A stretch of DNA of 64,000 nucleotides from RGIG3528 sp045629005 (lineage in GTDB: Bacteria > Bacillota > Clostridia > Lachnospirales > Lachnospiraceae): contig JAZQQJ010000038.1 of the NCBI GenBank assembly GCA_045629005.1, forward strand, positions 1 through 64,000, in the 5' to 3' direction. Below are positions 1-9,001 of this stretch, piece by piece. The translations under genes were made by a program, and so were the position numbers. Positions within the stretch are counted from its first letter, which is position 1. Each line of letters starts with the position of its first letter. The notes beneath the pieces are model-generated. The model ran no database searches and had not been told where the DNA came from. It was given only the letters and a program-made list of their open reading frames with translations.

Positions 1-1
1 C

Positions 2-163
2 ACAAAAGCGGTAATTCAAAGCGGTATCCGCGAAATTGTATATTTAGACGACAAATATCACGACACGCCGGCCTGTGAAGCCTCGCGCAGAATGCTGAAG
101 ATGACTGGCATTTCCTGCCGACAATATCAAAAAACAGGCACCAAGATCGTTGTAGACCTGTAA
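2..163 (+). CDS. dCMP deaminase (ComEB family), C-terminal end only
   Basis: Only the last 53 codons are inside the window, ending in TAA at 161-163. The translated tail contains the block TKAVIQSGIREIVYL followed by an aspartate/tyrosine stretch and a Q-Y-Q ending. I recognise this as the C-terminus of the deoxycytidylate deaminase / late competence ComEB family, which converts dCMP to dUMP. The zinc-binding and catalytic residues lie upstream and cannot be checked. It converges on glgA, with a strong hairpin terminator between them. The family call rests on the tail alone. Confidence 0.7.
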   Translation, partial: TKAVIQSGIREIVYLDDKYHDTPACEASRRMLKMTGISCRQYQKTGTKIVVDL

Positions 164-180
164 TCCAGCAATTCCATTTC

Positions 181-216
181 AAAACGGGCAGTGGTTCATT
201 GACCACTGCCCGTTTT
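181..216. terminator. Bidirectional hairpin terminator
   Basis: A perfect 15-bp inverted repeat (181-195 with 202-216) has a 6-base loop. It is flanked by A on the left and T on the right, so it can end transcription from both sides. It sits between the convergent dCMP deaminase gene (+) and glgA (-). Confidence 0.9.
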
Positions 217-224
217 TCAAGTTC

Positions 225-1664
225 TTATTGCCAACTCGCTAAGGTACGCTGATACATTTGAATATAGCTCTCAGCCGAAACATCCCAACTGAAATCGCTT
301 TGCATGGCACGGATGACCAACTCACCCCATGCATCGCTCTGATAAGCAGCTACGGCTCGAGCACAGGCATCATAAAGATGATCCGCATTGTAGTCACAGA
401 ATGTAAAGCCGTTCCCCTTGCCATCTCCAGCATCACGAATGGAGTCTTTCAGTCCACCGGTTTCACGCACAATGGGAATTGTACCGTAACGCATGCTCAT
501 AAGCTGGCTGAGACCGCAGGGCTCAAACAGTGAGGGCATAAGGAAGGCATCGCAGGAAGCATATATTCTGTGTGCTCTCTCGTCGTTATAGTAGATGCTG
601 GCGGATACTCTGTCCTTGTATTTCCACTCATAATGTCTGAACAGATTTTCATATTTCGGATCGCCTGTTCCGAGAATAACAAGCTGAAGATTTTCAGCAC
701 AAATCTGCTCAATAACGCAATCAATAAGATCAAAGCCCTTTTGATCGGTAAGTCTTGAAACAATACCAACCATAAACTTCTTTTCATTTACTTCAAGGCC
801 AAGCTCCTCCTGAAGAAGAAGCTTGTTTTTCTTCTTCTGGGTACGGAAGTTTTCTGCATTAAAGTGATACTTAATGTGTTCATCCTTTTCGGGATTATAC
901 TCGTTGTAATCAATACCGTTGACAATGCCGCTGAGGCAGTTGTTTCTTGCCCTCATGAGACCGTCAAGCCCTTCACCGTAGTAAGGTGTCTGGATTTCCT
1001 GTGCATATGTCTCGGAAACGGTTGTGACATAATCTGCATAAACGATGCCACCCTTAAGGTAGTTTGCATCTCCGTATGCTTCAAGCTTATCGTTTGTGAA
1101 GTAATACTCACTTAGACCGGCTACATCCATAACGGTTTTCTTGTTCCAAATGCCCTGGAACTTAAGATTATGGATAGTCATAATAGATTTTATGTTTCTG
1201 TAAAACTCACCGGCATTAAAGGAATCCTTAAGATATACCGGGAGAAGCCCTGTCTGCCAGTCATTGCAGTGAATAAGGTCGGGGCGCCAGTCAAGAAGAG
1301 GCAGTGCCGAAAGTACGGCTCTGTTAAAGAACGCAAACTTTTCAATGTCCTCATAGATGTTTCCATAAGGCTTTTCCCCGTTAAAATAATACTCATTGTC
1401 AATCAGGTAAAATCTGACACCTGAAATCTCCGCTTCAAGAACACCGACATACTGTCTTCTCCAACCGAGATCCATATAAAAATGCGTGCGGTATTTCATT
1501 TTGGATTTCATATCTGCGGAAATGCACTTATAGTTCGGAAGCATAACTCTTACGTCATACTTTGACTTATCCATGTACTTCGGAAGCTCTCCGACAACGT
1601 CTGCAAGTCCGCCTGTTTTAATGAACGGAACGCACTCTGATGCAACAAGTAAAATATTTTTCAT
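225..1664 (-). CDS. glgA: Glycogen synthase (ADP-glucose type)
   Basis: This 479-residue GT5 glycosyltransferase transfers glucose from ADP-glucose to the non-reducing end of an alpha-1,4-glucan. The family's N-terminal ADP-glucose motif K-T-G-G-L-A-D-V is at residues 16-23. The C-terminal GT-B half contains the P-S-L-F-E-P-C-G-L-S-Q nucleotide-sugar block and an R-E-T-G-G-L motif, both typical of bacterial GlgA, and length is normal. The ATG is preceded by an AAGG-type ribosome site. It lies 18 bases downstream of recN, but no function links them, so shared transcription may be incidental. The branching enzyme glgB is in the same window (56817-59021). Confidence 0.96.
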   Translation of the reverse strand: MKNILLVASECVPFIKTGGLADVVGELPKYMDKSKYDVRVMLPNYKCISADMKSKMKYRTHFYMDLGWRRQYVGVLEAEISGVRFYLIDNEYYFNGEKPYGNIYEDIEKFAFFNRAVLSALPLLDWRPDLIHCNDWQTGLLPVYLKDSFNAGEFYRNIKSIMTIHNLKFQGIWNKKTVMDVAGLSEYYFTNDKLEAYGDANYLKGGIVYADYVTTVSETYAQEIQTPYYGEGLDGLMRARNNCLSGIVNGIDYNEYNPEKDEHIKYHFNAENFRTQKKKNKLLLQEELGLEVNEKKFMVGIVSRLTDQKGFDLIDCVIEQICAENLQLVILGTGDPKYENLFRHYEWKYKDRVSASIYYNDERAHRIYASCDAFLMPSLFEPCGLSQLMSMRYGTIPIVRETGGLKDSIRDAGDGKGNGFTFCDYNADHLYDACARAVAAYQSDAWGELVIRAMQSDFSWDVSAESYIQMYQRTLASWQ

Positions 1665-1682
1665 AACCTGACCTTCATTCCT

Positions 1683-3386
1683 TTATTTTGAACGTTCTTT
1701 TATTTTAACACTTTCTGCCATGGAAATCATCTCATTTGCACTTTCCATAACAGTTTCGGTTACTTCGGCACCGCTGAGTATTCTTGCAAGCTCTTTCGAA
1801 CGTTCGGAAGAATCAAGTTCTCTGATTTCGGTATGCACGGAATTTCCACCGTCAGTTTTTTCAATGAGATAATGGTTGTCTGCCATTGCTGCAATCTGGG
1901 CGAGATGCGTAATGCATATTACCTGATGATGCTTTGAAATGGCTGCAAGCTTTTCTGAAACCTTTTGTGCTGTTCTTCCCGAAATTCCCGTATCAATCTC
2001 ATCAAAAATCAATGTCGGAATTTCGTCCTTGTCGGCAAGAACAGTTTTAACAGCAAGCATAACTCTTGAAAGCTCACCGCCTGAAGCCACCTTTACAAGA
2101 GGCTTTAACGGCTCACCGGGATTGAGCGAAACCATAAATTCCGCTTTATCAAAGCCGTCTGCATTAAATTTCTCATTTCTTTCAAACGCACACTTGAACG
2201 TTGCAGCGGTAAAATTCAGTTCTTTAAGTGCCTCTGAAATACGCTCGTCAAGGGAAACAGCTGCTTTCTTTCGAAGTTCTGAAATACGTTCGCATAAAGC
2301 AAGACATACGCTGGTAAGGCGCTTTTCCTTTTCGGTAAGCTCCGCGATATACTCCTCATTATTGGAAAATTTATCAATCTTGGCTCTGGCGTCTTCGGCA
2401 TATTTCAATACATCTTCTATTGAAGCCATATATCCGCCGTACTTTTTCTTAAGTCCGTTAATGCAGTCAAGCCTTTCGGAAACGAATCTGAAGCGTTCCT
2501 CGGAATTTTCGGCTCTATCCGCATAACTGTCGGCTTCATGCCTGAAATCACTTAACAGCTCAGAAGCATTTTCAAGTATTCCGGACATTTCGGAAAGCTT
2601 TTCATCGTATTCAACAATCTTTGAAAGAGCACGGACAGCATTCGAAATAAGTTCCGATGCACATCCGTCCTCCGAATCGACAAGATTTACTGCAATGTTC
2701 AGCGCTTCGATAATCTGCTGTTTGTTTGAAAGAACCTTGTACTCTTCCTCAAGCTGAACGTCTTCGGAAGGAATGAGGTTTGCTGCCTCAATTTCATTAG
2801 CTGCATACTCAAGATAATCCACATCGGTTTCCTTTGTGGTACCTACGCTCATAGCTTCTGCTTTTTCTTTTTGTACCGAAAGAAGCTCGCCGTACTTGAC
2901 TTTCAATTCCGAAAGAAGCCCGGCAACTTCATCACCGGCAAATTTATCTATAATTTTGCAATGTGATGAAGCCTTAAGAAGAGAATGATGTTCATTCTGC
3001 CCATGAATATCAAGCAAAAGTGAGGAGCAGTTTTTCAACTCCTCAAGAGATACTGTTTCACCGTTTATTTTACAAATACTTTTTCCCGCAGTTGTGATTT
3101 TACGGGATATAACAATTTCACCGTCATCGGGGTAAATATCATATTCTTTAAGTTCACTTACCGTCTTATCGGAAAGATTGCAGAACACAAGTTCCACAGC
3201 ACAGTAATCAGCCCCGTACCTGATTACATCCTTGGACGTTTTCTGTCCAAGTGCAGCATTTACGGAGCCGATTAATATTGATTTACCTGCACCGGTTTCA
3301 CCGGTCAGTATGTTCAGTTTGTCCTTAAAGTTTACCTCCGACTCGTCGATGATAGCATAGTTCTTAACAAATAACCTGCCTAACAT
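1683..3386 (-). CDS. recN: DNA repair protein RecN
   Basis: RecN is an SMC-like ATPase acting early in double-strand break repair. The 567-residue product has a Walker A motif G-E-T-G-A-G-K-S at residues 29-36, a long central coiled-coil region, and C-terminal signature (A-S-G-G-E-L-S-R) and Walker B (L-I-F-D-E-I-D-T-G-I-S-G) motifs. Length is typical. The start has a GGGGAGGA ribosome site. In many Clostridia recN directly follows argR. Here yebC and a large Ig-repeat gene lie between them (my comparison, from general knowledge). Confidence 0.96.
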   Translation of the reverse strand: MLGRLFVKNYAIIDESEVNFKDKLNILTGETGAGKSILIGSVNAALGQKTSKDVIRYGADYCAVELVFCNLSDKTVSELKEYDIYPDDGEIVISRKITTAGKSICKINGETVSLEELKNCSSLLLDIHGQNEHHSLLKASSHCKIIDKFAGDEVAGLLSELKVKYGELLSVQKEKAEAMSVGTTKETDVDYLEYAANEIEAANLIPSEDVQLEEEYKVLSNKQQIIEALNIAVNLVDSEDGCASELISNAVRALSKIVEYDEKLSEMSGILENASELLSDFRHEADSYADRAENSEERFRFVSERLDCINGLKKKYGGYMASIEDVLKYAEDARAKIDKFSNNEEYIAELTEKEKRLTSVCLALCERISELRKKAAVSLDERISEALKELNFTAATFKCAFERNEKFNADGFDKAEFMVSLNPGEPLKPLVKVASGGELSRVMLAVKTVLADKDEIPTLIFDEIDTGISGRTAQKVSEKLAAISKHHQVICITHLAQIAAMADNHYLIEKTDGGNSVHTEIRELDSSERSKELARILSGAEVTETVMESANEMISMAESVKIKERSK

Positions 3387-3407
3387 ACGTGTCCTCCCCG
3401 AGGATTA

Positions 3408-6400
3408 CTAGTTCTTTGTAACCTTAATGGTACATGACAACGTGCGTCCGTTGTACGTTGCTGTAACCGTTGTGGTTCCGACCTTACGGGCTGTGATGAC
3501 ACCGTTTTCAACGTCACAAATAGAAATATCGGTTACATCCCAGAAGATATCTTCGGTAGCGCCGAAAAGCCTAATAAGAGAATACTGTGAGTAAATCGGG
3601 AGTTCAAGGTACTTACGGCTGAGATCAAGTACATGCACGGTAACCTTGGCTGTCTTTCCCGATGTAGTCATAATTGTGACCGTTGCATCACCTGCTCGCT
3701 TTGCGGTAATCTTTCCGGATGAAGAAACTGTAGCTACCTCTTCATCACTTGATGACCAGGTTACCTTATCCGTGGAGTTTGAAGGTTTAATAACGTAATT
3801 AACTGTCTTATTTTCGCCGGGCTCAAGGTAAATCTCTGCGTCCGATACCGTTATGCCTGTTGCACCAATCTCATTAATGACTGTTACATAGCATAACGCA
3901 TATTTACCCGAATTGTCCATAGCTTCTGCACGAACAAATGTATTTCCCGGAGTAATTCCTGTTACAACACCATCATCATCGACAATAACGATGCCAGGTG
4001 TTTCTGCAACATATCGTACTTCCTGCATATCGGCATCTGCAGGTTCAACCGTTGCCTTCAGTGTAAACTGGTGTCCGACAACTATTGTTTTTACCGAGTA
4101 GTTAAGCTTAATCTTTTCAACTTCCTTAACGACTCTGATCTTACAGGTTGCTACCGCATCACCTTCAACAGCTTCACAGTAAATGAGACATTCACCGTAA
4201 TCAACACCTGTAACAATGCCTGTCTGATCGACAGTTGCAACCCACTCATCATCTGAATACCATTCGACTTCAAGGTCGGATGCGGTTTCACGGTTTGAAA
4301 TTTCAGCGGTAATCTGAACCTTCTTGCCTACACCGAGGATGTATTCGTCAGGATTCAAGGTAATATTGATGATAGGCTCTTCAACCTTAATGAGGCAGAA
4401 TGCGGAAAGTCCGCCGTCAACTGTCTTACAGGTAATGACTGAAACGCCACCCTTAAGACCTGTTACCATACCTGCTTCATTTATAACAGCCACTTCCTCA
4501 TCGGAACTTGTCCATACAACTTCTTTATTTGTTGTATTTTCCGGATCGAAAATTACATCGATTGTAATTGTTTCACCTGTATCGATTGTAACCTTTTCAG
4601 GATCGAGAGTAATGCCTGTGGCGTTTCTGTAAACATGAACGTTTGCATATGCTACGGCACCGCCCTGTGTCTTAACTGCGATAATTGCGTCACCTTCGCC
4701 CACACCGCCTACACGGCCGGATGAAGATACATTGGCAACCGCAGGATTAAGAGATTCCCATGTGAGCGATCTCTCTGTAGCATCTGCAGGAGTTATCGTT
4801 ACTTCAAGGTCGAAGAACTCTCCTACTGCAAGAGTAACATCGGTATATACCATCTTAACGCCTGTAGCAGGCTGCTTAACGGTAACATTAACAATGTCAT
4901 AGTAATTTCCATCTGTCGTCATAACCATAACCTGGGTTGTACCCGGATTAACGGCCTTTATGATGATGGAACCGCCTGTCGATGCTGTGGCAGTGGCAAC
5001 CTTGGGATTGAAGGATGTAACGGTAACTGCTGTATTGCTTGCACCCTCAGGGCTTACAACGTACGCAAGACGATAATCCTCGCCCTTATATACTTCAATA
5101 TTATCCTCGTCGAACTTAATGCCCTTTACGGATTTAAGTACTTCTACGTTACAGTATGCAATAAGTTCGGGGTTATGAACGGACTGACAAACGATTGTAG
5201 CTTTACCTGCAACGCCTACGGTAAGGAGACCGTTTGCATCTACCTTAACTACCTTTGTGTCTGTGGATGTCCATGTAACCGTCGGGTCATATGCATCGGA
5301 AGGAGTTATGTATGCATATAACTGGTGATTTCCTGTTGTTTCATAAAGAGTAAGATTTGACTCGGAAAGCTTAAGTCCTGTAGCTTCCTGGGTGACCGTG
5401 ACCTCACAATAGCCGCAAATCATATTATCGGGATTAATTGCGGTAAGGAGTGCCTTACCTGCCTTTAAACCTTGGATAATAATGCTTGTGCCTTCGTTTT
5501 CACCTTCTGCAAAGCTGAAAATTGTAGGATCCGATGAAAGCCATACAAGCTCGTTCGGGTCTCCGTCAAACTTTGCAACAATGGTCTTATATTCATCAAT
5601 CATAAGAGAAACAGCCGAAGGATCGATTGTAATCTTTGTAATTGTCTGCTTAACAACAACTGTTGCGTATGCGTTCTTTTCAACGCCGTCGATAATCTGG
5701 TATGCACGTATGGTAACCGTACCGGGCTTAACACCCTTTACGATTGCACAGCCGTAACCGTTCTCTTCTACCGTTGCTACAGACTCATCTGCAGACTCCC
5801 AAAAGATGTCATAATCCTTATTTGTAACGTTTGCATAGATAGGATATTCACTGCCCATGAATACGTTAAATGTAGGATTATTGCCGTTTGAAAGAGTTGA
5901 ATCACTGATTGAAATGTTATCAATTACGTGAACGGTATATGTAATTGCACCATTAAGTGCAGCAGGATCGATCTTTGTTGTATCATAGATGCCCTTGCTG
6001 GAGCCGGCACTTCTGTAGCTGACCTGAACCTTACCTACACCGATTTTCTTACCTGTGATGATGCCCTTTGCAGGATCGAGCGTGATGTAATCACCTGAGA
6101 ACACCGGCGGATCTGCTGTGCTGTCATCTATGGTAGCCATATTATAAAGATTATTAAAGTCTGTTACGGGGATATTTGTGTTCTTGATGATGTCATAGGT
6201 ATCACCAACGTTAATGTAAATATCCTGACTTTCAAGTCTCGGAAGAACAGTAATGTAGTATGTAAGGATATTGTATGCAGCAGTGTAGCTGTCCTTACAC
6301 TTTGCAGTAACCTTATAAGTACCTGCCTGAACAAACTGGAAGTTTACAACACCTGAATTCTGGCTGACACTGTATGTAAGATATGTATTGTCCCTAAGCT

Positions 6401-7589
6401 CTCTGTAATGGTCGTTTTCAGCAGATGTATATGTCTCATCATATCTTGCAACCGTCCAGTTAAGAAGAGCTGCTCTTTCAGCATTTGTATAAAGCGTAAA
6501 GCTGTTGTCTGTTGTTGAAGCGTTAACGTTGTCAATAAGTAACGGATTACCTGCAGAATCAAGCCAGTATGCCGAAGGCTCGGAGTTAAAGCTTCCTCTT
6601 GGCTTTACGAGAACATCAAACTCTGCTGTCTGACCATCGGTTTCGGTAGTAAGTGTAACGTGTGTAAGACCTGCACCCACAACAAGGAGTTTACCGTTTC
6701 TGTACTTAACAACGGATTCGTTGTAACTTCCGCCTTCTTTAACCTGAATTGCCTGGACATTAGCCGATGTGCTGTGGCCCGTGTCACCGATGTACTTAAT
6801 TGTAAGAGGGAAAAGTCTGTGGCCTGCGTAGCCTTCATCAAAAGGATCGCCGAAATTATCTGCGGGGTCATCAAGATAATCAGCCATATCAAGAACAAGA
6901 ATCTTGCTTGCATCACCAAGAAGACCGCCTGTAGGATCGAGCCATTCGGGCTCAACCTTATTGATGGCAAACTTTACCTGTACATCGAACTGGAAGGAAA
7001 TAACCTGTCCGTCTGCTGTGAAGAGTGCGGAAATGGTAGCTGTACCGGGACCACGTCTTACAAGTTTACAGGTAGGGTCCGTGTTATTATCGGGAGTATT
7101 GTCTGCCGGGTCTCCAAACGGCTGGGCATTTGTATCAACGATTTCAACTACGCCGGAGTTTGAAGAAATGAATGTTACGGCAGATGTTGCCGGGAACGGT
7201 GTTGATGTTCCGTTCTGGAGCTGTGCAAGGCAGATTGTCTTTTCATTCTGAAGGAAAAGAGAGGTCGAACCTGCTGTAGGATAAATACCTTCATCATTTG
7301 TAAAGCCTGTTACGGTATATGTGATGGCACCTTCGCCCTCAGCGAATGCTCTGCTTGTTCCAAGTAAATTACTCTTGCTTGAGAATACGTTTTTATCAAG
7401 TCCTGTAACACCAAAAAGACCGGCAAGAACAGATGCTTTTGCCTCATTGGTATCATTATCTCCTGTATCACTCATTTCAGACGATATCTCAGTAATTCCA
7501 TACGTCGTCTTAAAGTCAATGAATGAGCTTGTTGCAAGTATTGAGAGCGCAACAGCGAAGCAGATTATACGGTTCATATATTTTTTCAT
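3408..7589 (-). CDS. Secreted protein with about ten Big_2 bacterial Ig-like repeats
   Basis: This 1393-residue protein starts with a signal peptide (K/R-rich start, hydrophobic residues about 9-23). The N-terminal half contains divergent beta-rich modules. From about residue 560 to the end there are roughly ten tandem 80-90 residue Big_2-like domains, recognised by the recurring pattern W-x-S-S-D/N-x-x-V-A followed by G-x-V-T/I-x-x-x-x-x-G-x-A/T and alternating beta residues. Such domains usually act in adhesion or as spacers in surface proteins. No LPxTG motif, SLH domain or C-terminal membrane segment is visible, and the protein ends on an Ig-like module, so it may be released or held non-covalently. 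The start has a clear GGAGGAA site. A terminator-like hairpin lies just upstream. Function unknown beyond surface/secreted. Confidence 0.85.
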   Translation of the reverse strand: MKKYMNRIICFAVALSILATSSFIDFKTTYGITEISSEMSDTGDNDTNEAKASVLAGLFGVTGLDKNVFSSKSNLLGTSRAFAEGEGAITYTVTGFTNDEGIYPTAGSTSLFLQNEKTICLAQLQNGTSTPFPATSAVTFISSNSGVVEIVDTNAQPFGDPADNTPDNNTDPTCKLVRRGPGTATISALFTADGQVISFQFDVQVKFAINKVEPEWLDPTGGLLGDASKILVLDMADYLDDPADNFGDPFDEGYAGHRLFPLTIKYIGDTGHSTSANVQAIQVKEGGSYNESVVKYRNGKLLVVGAGLTHVTLTTETDGQTAEFDVLVKPRGSFNSEPSAYWLDSAGNPLLIDNVNASTTDNSFTLYTNAERAALLNWTVARYDETYTSAENDHYRELRDNTYLTYSVSQNSGVVNFQFVQAGTYKVTAKCKDSYTAAYNILTYYITVLPRLESQDIYINVGDTYDIIKNTNIPVTDFNNLYNMATIDDSTADPPVFSGDYITLDPAKGIITGKKIGVGKVQVSYRSAGSSKGIYDTTKIDPAALNGAITYTVHVIDNISISDSTLSNGNNPTFNVFMGSEYPIYANVTNKDYDIFWESADESVATVEENGYGCAIVKGVKPGTVTIRAYQIIDGVEKNAYATVVVKQTITKITIDPSAVSLMIDEYKTIVAKFDGDPNELVWLSSDPTIFSFAEGENEGTSIIIQGLKAGKALLTAINPDNMICGYCEVTVTQEATGLKLSESNLTLYETTGNHQLYAYITPSDAYDPTVTWTSTDTKVVKVDANGLLTVGVAGKATIVCQSVHNPELIAYCNVEVLKSVKGIKFDEDNIEVYKGEDYRLAYVVSPEGASNTAVTVTSFNPKVATATASTGGSIIIKAVNPGTTQVMVMTTDGNYYDIVNVTVKQPATGVKMVYTDVTLAVGEFFDLEVTITPADATERSLTWESLNPAVANVSSSGRVGGVGEGDAIIAVKTQGGAVAYANVHVYRNATGITLDPEKVTIDTGETITIDVIFDPENTTNKEVVWTSSDEEVAVINEAGMVTGLKGGVSVITCKTVDGGLSAFCLIKVEEPIINITLNPDEYILGVGKKVQITAEISNRETASDLEVEWYSDDEWVATVDQTGIVTGVDYGECLIYCEAVEGDAVATCKIRVVKEVEKIKLNYSVKTIVVGHQFTLKATVEPADADMQEVRYVAETPGIVIVDDDGVVTGITPGNTFVRAEAMDNSGKYALCYVTVINEIGATGITVSDAEIYLEPGENKTVNYVIKPSNSTDKVTWSSSDEEVATVSSSGKITAKRAGDATVTIMTTSGKTAKVTVHVLDLSRKYLELPIYSQYSLIRLFGATEDIFWDVTDISICDVENGVITARKVGTTTVTATYNGRTLSCTIKVTKN

Positions 7590-7600
7590 AAGATTCCTCC

Positions 7601-7668
7601 CTGCCGGCAGAAAAAAAATTGCCGGTAAAAGTCTGGTTCTTCTGGTTTTCCAAAACTTTTATCGGCAA
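7601..7668 (-). terminator. Terminator-like hairpin with T8 tract before the Ig-repeat gene
   Basis: Read on the minus strand, a 14-bp stem (7668-7655 with 7632-7619, one G-U pair) is followed by eight T (7618-7611). It is then followed by the perfect palindrome CTGCCGGCAG (7610-7601), next to the ribosome binding site. It can end yebC transcripts. The 3' arm (CCGGCA) could also pair with the downstream TGCCGG, which would open the terminator, so it may be a conditional leader for the Ig-repeat gene. Only the hairpin and T tract are directly seen. Confidence 0.75.
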
Positions 7669-7718
7669 TATTTGTGTGCGTCTTAATACTTTTTCACAAA
7701 ATCTTGTGGTTTTATTGA

Positions 7719-8453
7719 TTAATCCTCGGAAAGATTGTGGTAAACTTCCTGAACATCATCGTCTTCATCAAGTAAATCAAGGATTCTGTTCATGCACTTG
7801 ATGTCATTCTCATCTGTAAGTGTACCGTATGTCTGAGGAATCATTGTAACTTCAGCACTTGACATCTTGATTTTTGCTGCTTCAACAGCTGCAAGAACCT
7901 TATCGAAATCATCGGGAGCTGTGATAATTTCAAAGCCGTCATCTTCTTCGCTGAAGTCCTCTGCACCTGCATCCAGAGCAAGCATCATGAGCTCATCTGC
8001 ATCCATGTCGCATTCTTCTTTATCGATAAAGATCTGACCCTTCTTATCGAACATAAAACTTACGCACCCCTGTGCACCAATGGAGCCGTTGCCCTTTGTG
8101 AATGCACTTCTTACGTTAGCTGCTGTTCTGTTACGATTGTCTGTAAGGCAGTCTACGATGATAGCTATACCGCTGGGGCCATAGCCTTCGTATACTACGT
8201 GCTCGTAGTTGCTTGCACTTGCATCACCGGCAGCCTTCTTGATGCTTCGCTCGATGGTGTCGTTTGTCATGTTATTGGCCTTTGCCTTTGCAATGACTGT
8301 AGCAAGTCTTGAGTTATTTGCAGGATCCGGACCGCCGCCTTCTTTAACTGCTACGGCAATTTCACGGCCGATTTTAGTAAAGATTTTGCCCTTTGCGGCA
8401 TCGTTCTTTTCCTTTTTGTGCTTAATGTTTGCAAATTTTGAATGTCCTGACAT
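7719..8453 (-). CDS. yebC: YebC/PmpR family DNA-binding or translation-associated protein
   Basis: This 244-residue protein begins with the family hallmark M-S-G-H-S-K-F-A-N-I-K-H and contains the conserved G-R-E-I-x-V-A-V-K-x-G-G and Y-E-G-Y-G-P-x-G blocks. Family members are described as transcription regulators, and some as factors that ease ribosome stalling at proline-rich stretches. The ATG at 8453 was chosen because this motif starts there and GGAAGGGAAG precedes it; an upstream in-frame extension lacks family similarity. It has its own promoter (8489-8517) after argR. Confidence 0.95.
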   Translation of the reverse strand: MSGHSKFANIKHKKEKNDAAKGKIFTKIGREIAVAVKEGGGPDPANNSRLATVIAKAKANNMTNDTIERSIKKAAGDASASNYEHVVYEGYGPSGIAIIVDCLTDNRNRTAANVRSAFTKGNGSIGAQGCVSFMFDKKGQIFIDKEECDMDADELMMLALDAGAEDFSEEDDGFEIITAPDDFDKVLAAVEAAKIKMSSAEVTMIPQTYGTLTDENDIKCMNRILDLLDEDDDVQEVYHNLSED

Positions 8454-8488
8454 AAAAAAATCTTCCCTTCCGTTTTTTCCGTCTTGGT

Positions 8489-8517
8489 ATTTTACCACTT
8501 GCCCCTTAACAGGTCAA
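8489..8517 (-). promoter_or_regulatory. Sigma-70 type promoter for yebC
   Basis: On the minus strand, TTGACC (8517-8512) and TAAAAT (8494-8489) are separated by exactly 17 bases, about 35 bases before the yebC start. The match to the vegetative consensus is good. Confidence 0.75.
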
Positions 8518-8531
8518 GAATAAATACACTT

Positions 8532-8990
8532 TTATCGAATCAGGCTCTCGATTTTTGCCGTAAATTTTTTAACCTCGGCAGCTGTTTTAATAACGCAGAG
8601 AATAGTATCATCTCCCGCAATGCATCCCACAAGCTTCGGAATTTTCAATGAATCAAGTGCTGCAGCGGCAGCCATTGCCATACCCGATACGGTCTTAATT
8701 ACAACGATGTTCTCGGCAGGCTCCATTGTTACAACCGCCTCTTTCAGAATGCGCACGTATTTTTTGTCATTAACAATGCCCGTTGATTCAGGCATGCGGT
8801 ATCTGAAGCCGCCAAGCCCCGAAGGAGCCTTTGTAAGCTGAAGTTCTCTGATATCTCTGGAAGCCGTTGCCTGTGTAACGTCGAAGCCTTCTTCGTTGAG
8901 TCTCTTAACGAGCTCGTCCTGAGTATCGATTACTTCGTTTTCGATGATTTCTCTGATTTTCCCCTGTCTTAAACTCTTCTTGTCTGCCAT
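8532..8990 (-). CDS. argR: Arginine repressor ArgR
   Basis: ArgR represses arginine biosynthesis genes with L-arginine as corepressor. The 152-residue product has an N-terminal winged helix (R-Q-G-K-I-R-E-I-I and V-T-Q-A-T-A-S-R-D-I-R-E-L). It also has a C-terminal hexamerisation/arginine-binding domain with G-C-I-A-G-D-D-T-I, where the aspartates contact arginine in the family. The ATG at 8990 has GGAGAGGG upstream; a TTG five codons earlier overlaps the end of nadK and is less likely. It follows nadK by 11 bases in the dxs-tlyA-nadK run. Confidence 0.95.
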   Translation of the reverse strand: MADKKSLRQGKIREIIENEVIDTQDELVKRLNEEGFDVTQATASRDIRELQLTKAPSGLGGFRYRMPESTGIVNDKKYVRILKEAVVTMEPAENIVVIKTVSGMAMAAAAALDSLKIPKLVGCIAGDDTILCVIKTAAEVKKFTAKIESLIR

Positions 8991-9001
8991 TGTCCCTCTC
9001 C

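Noticed and set aside
1939..2526. Plus-strand reading frame of 195 codons over recN
   Set aside because: Serine-rich shadow of recN with no motif or ribosome site.
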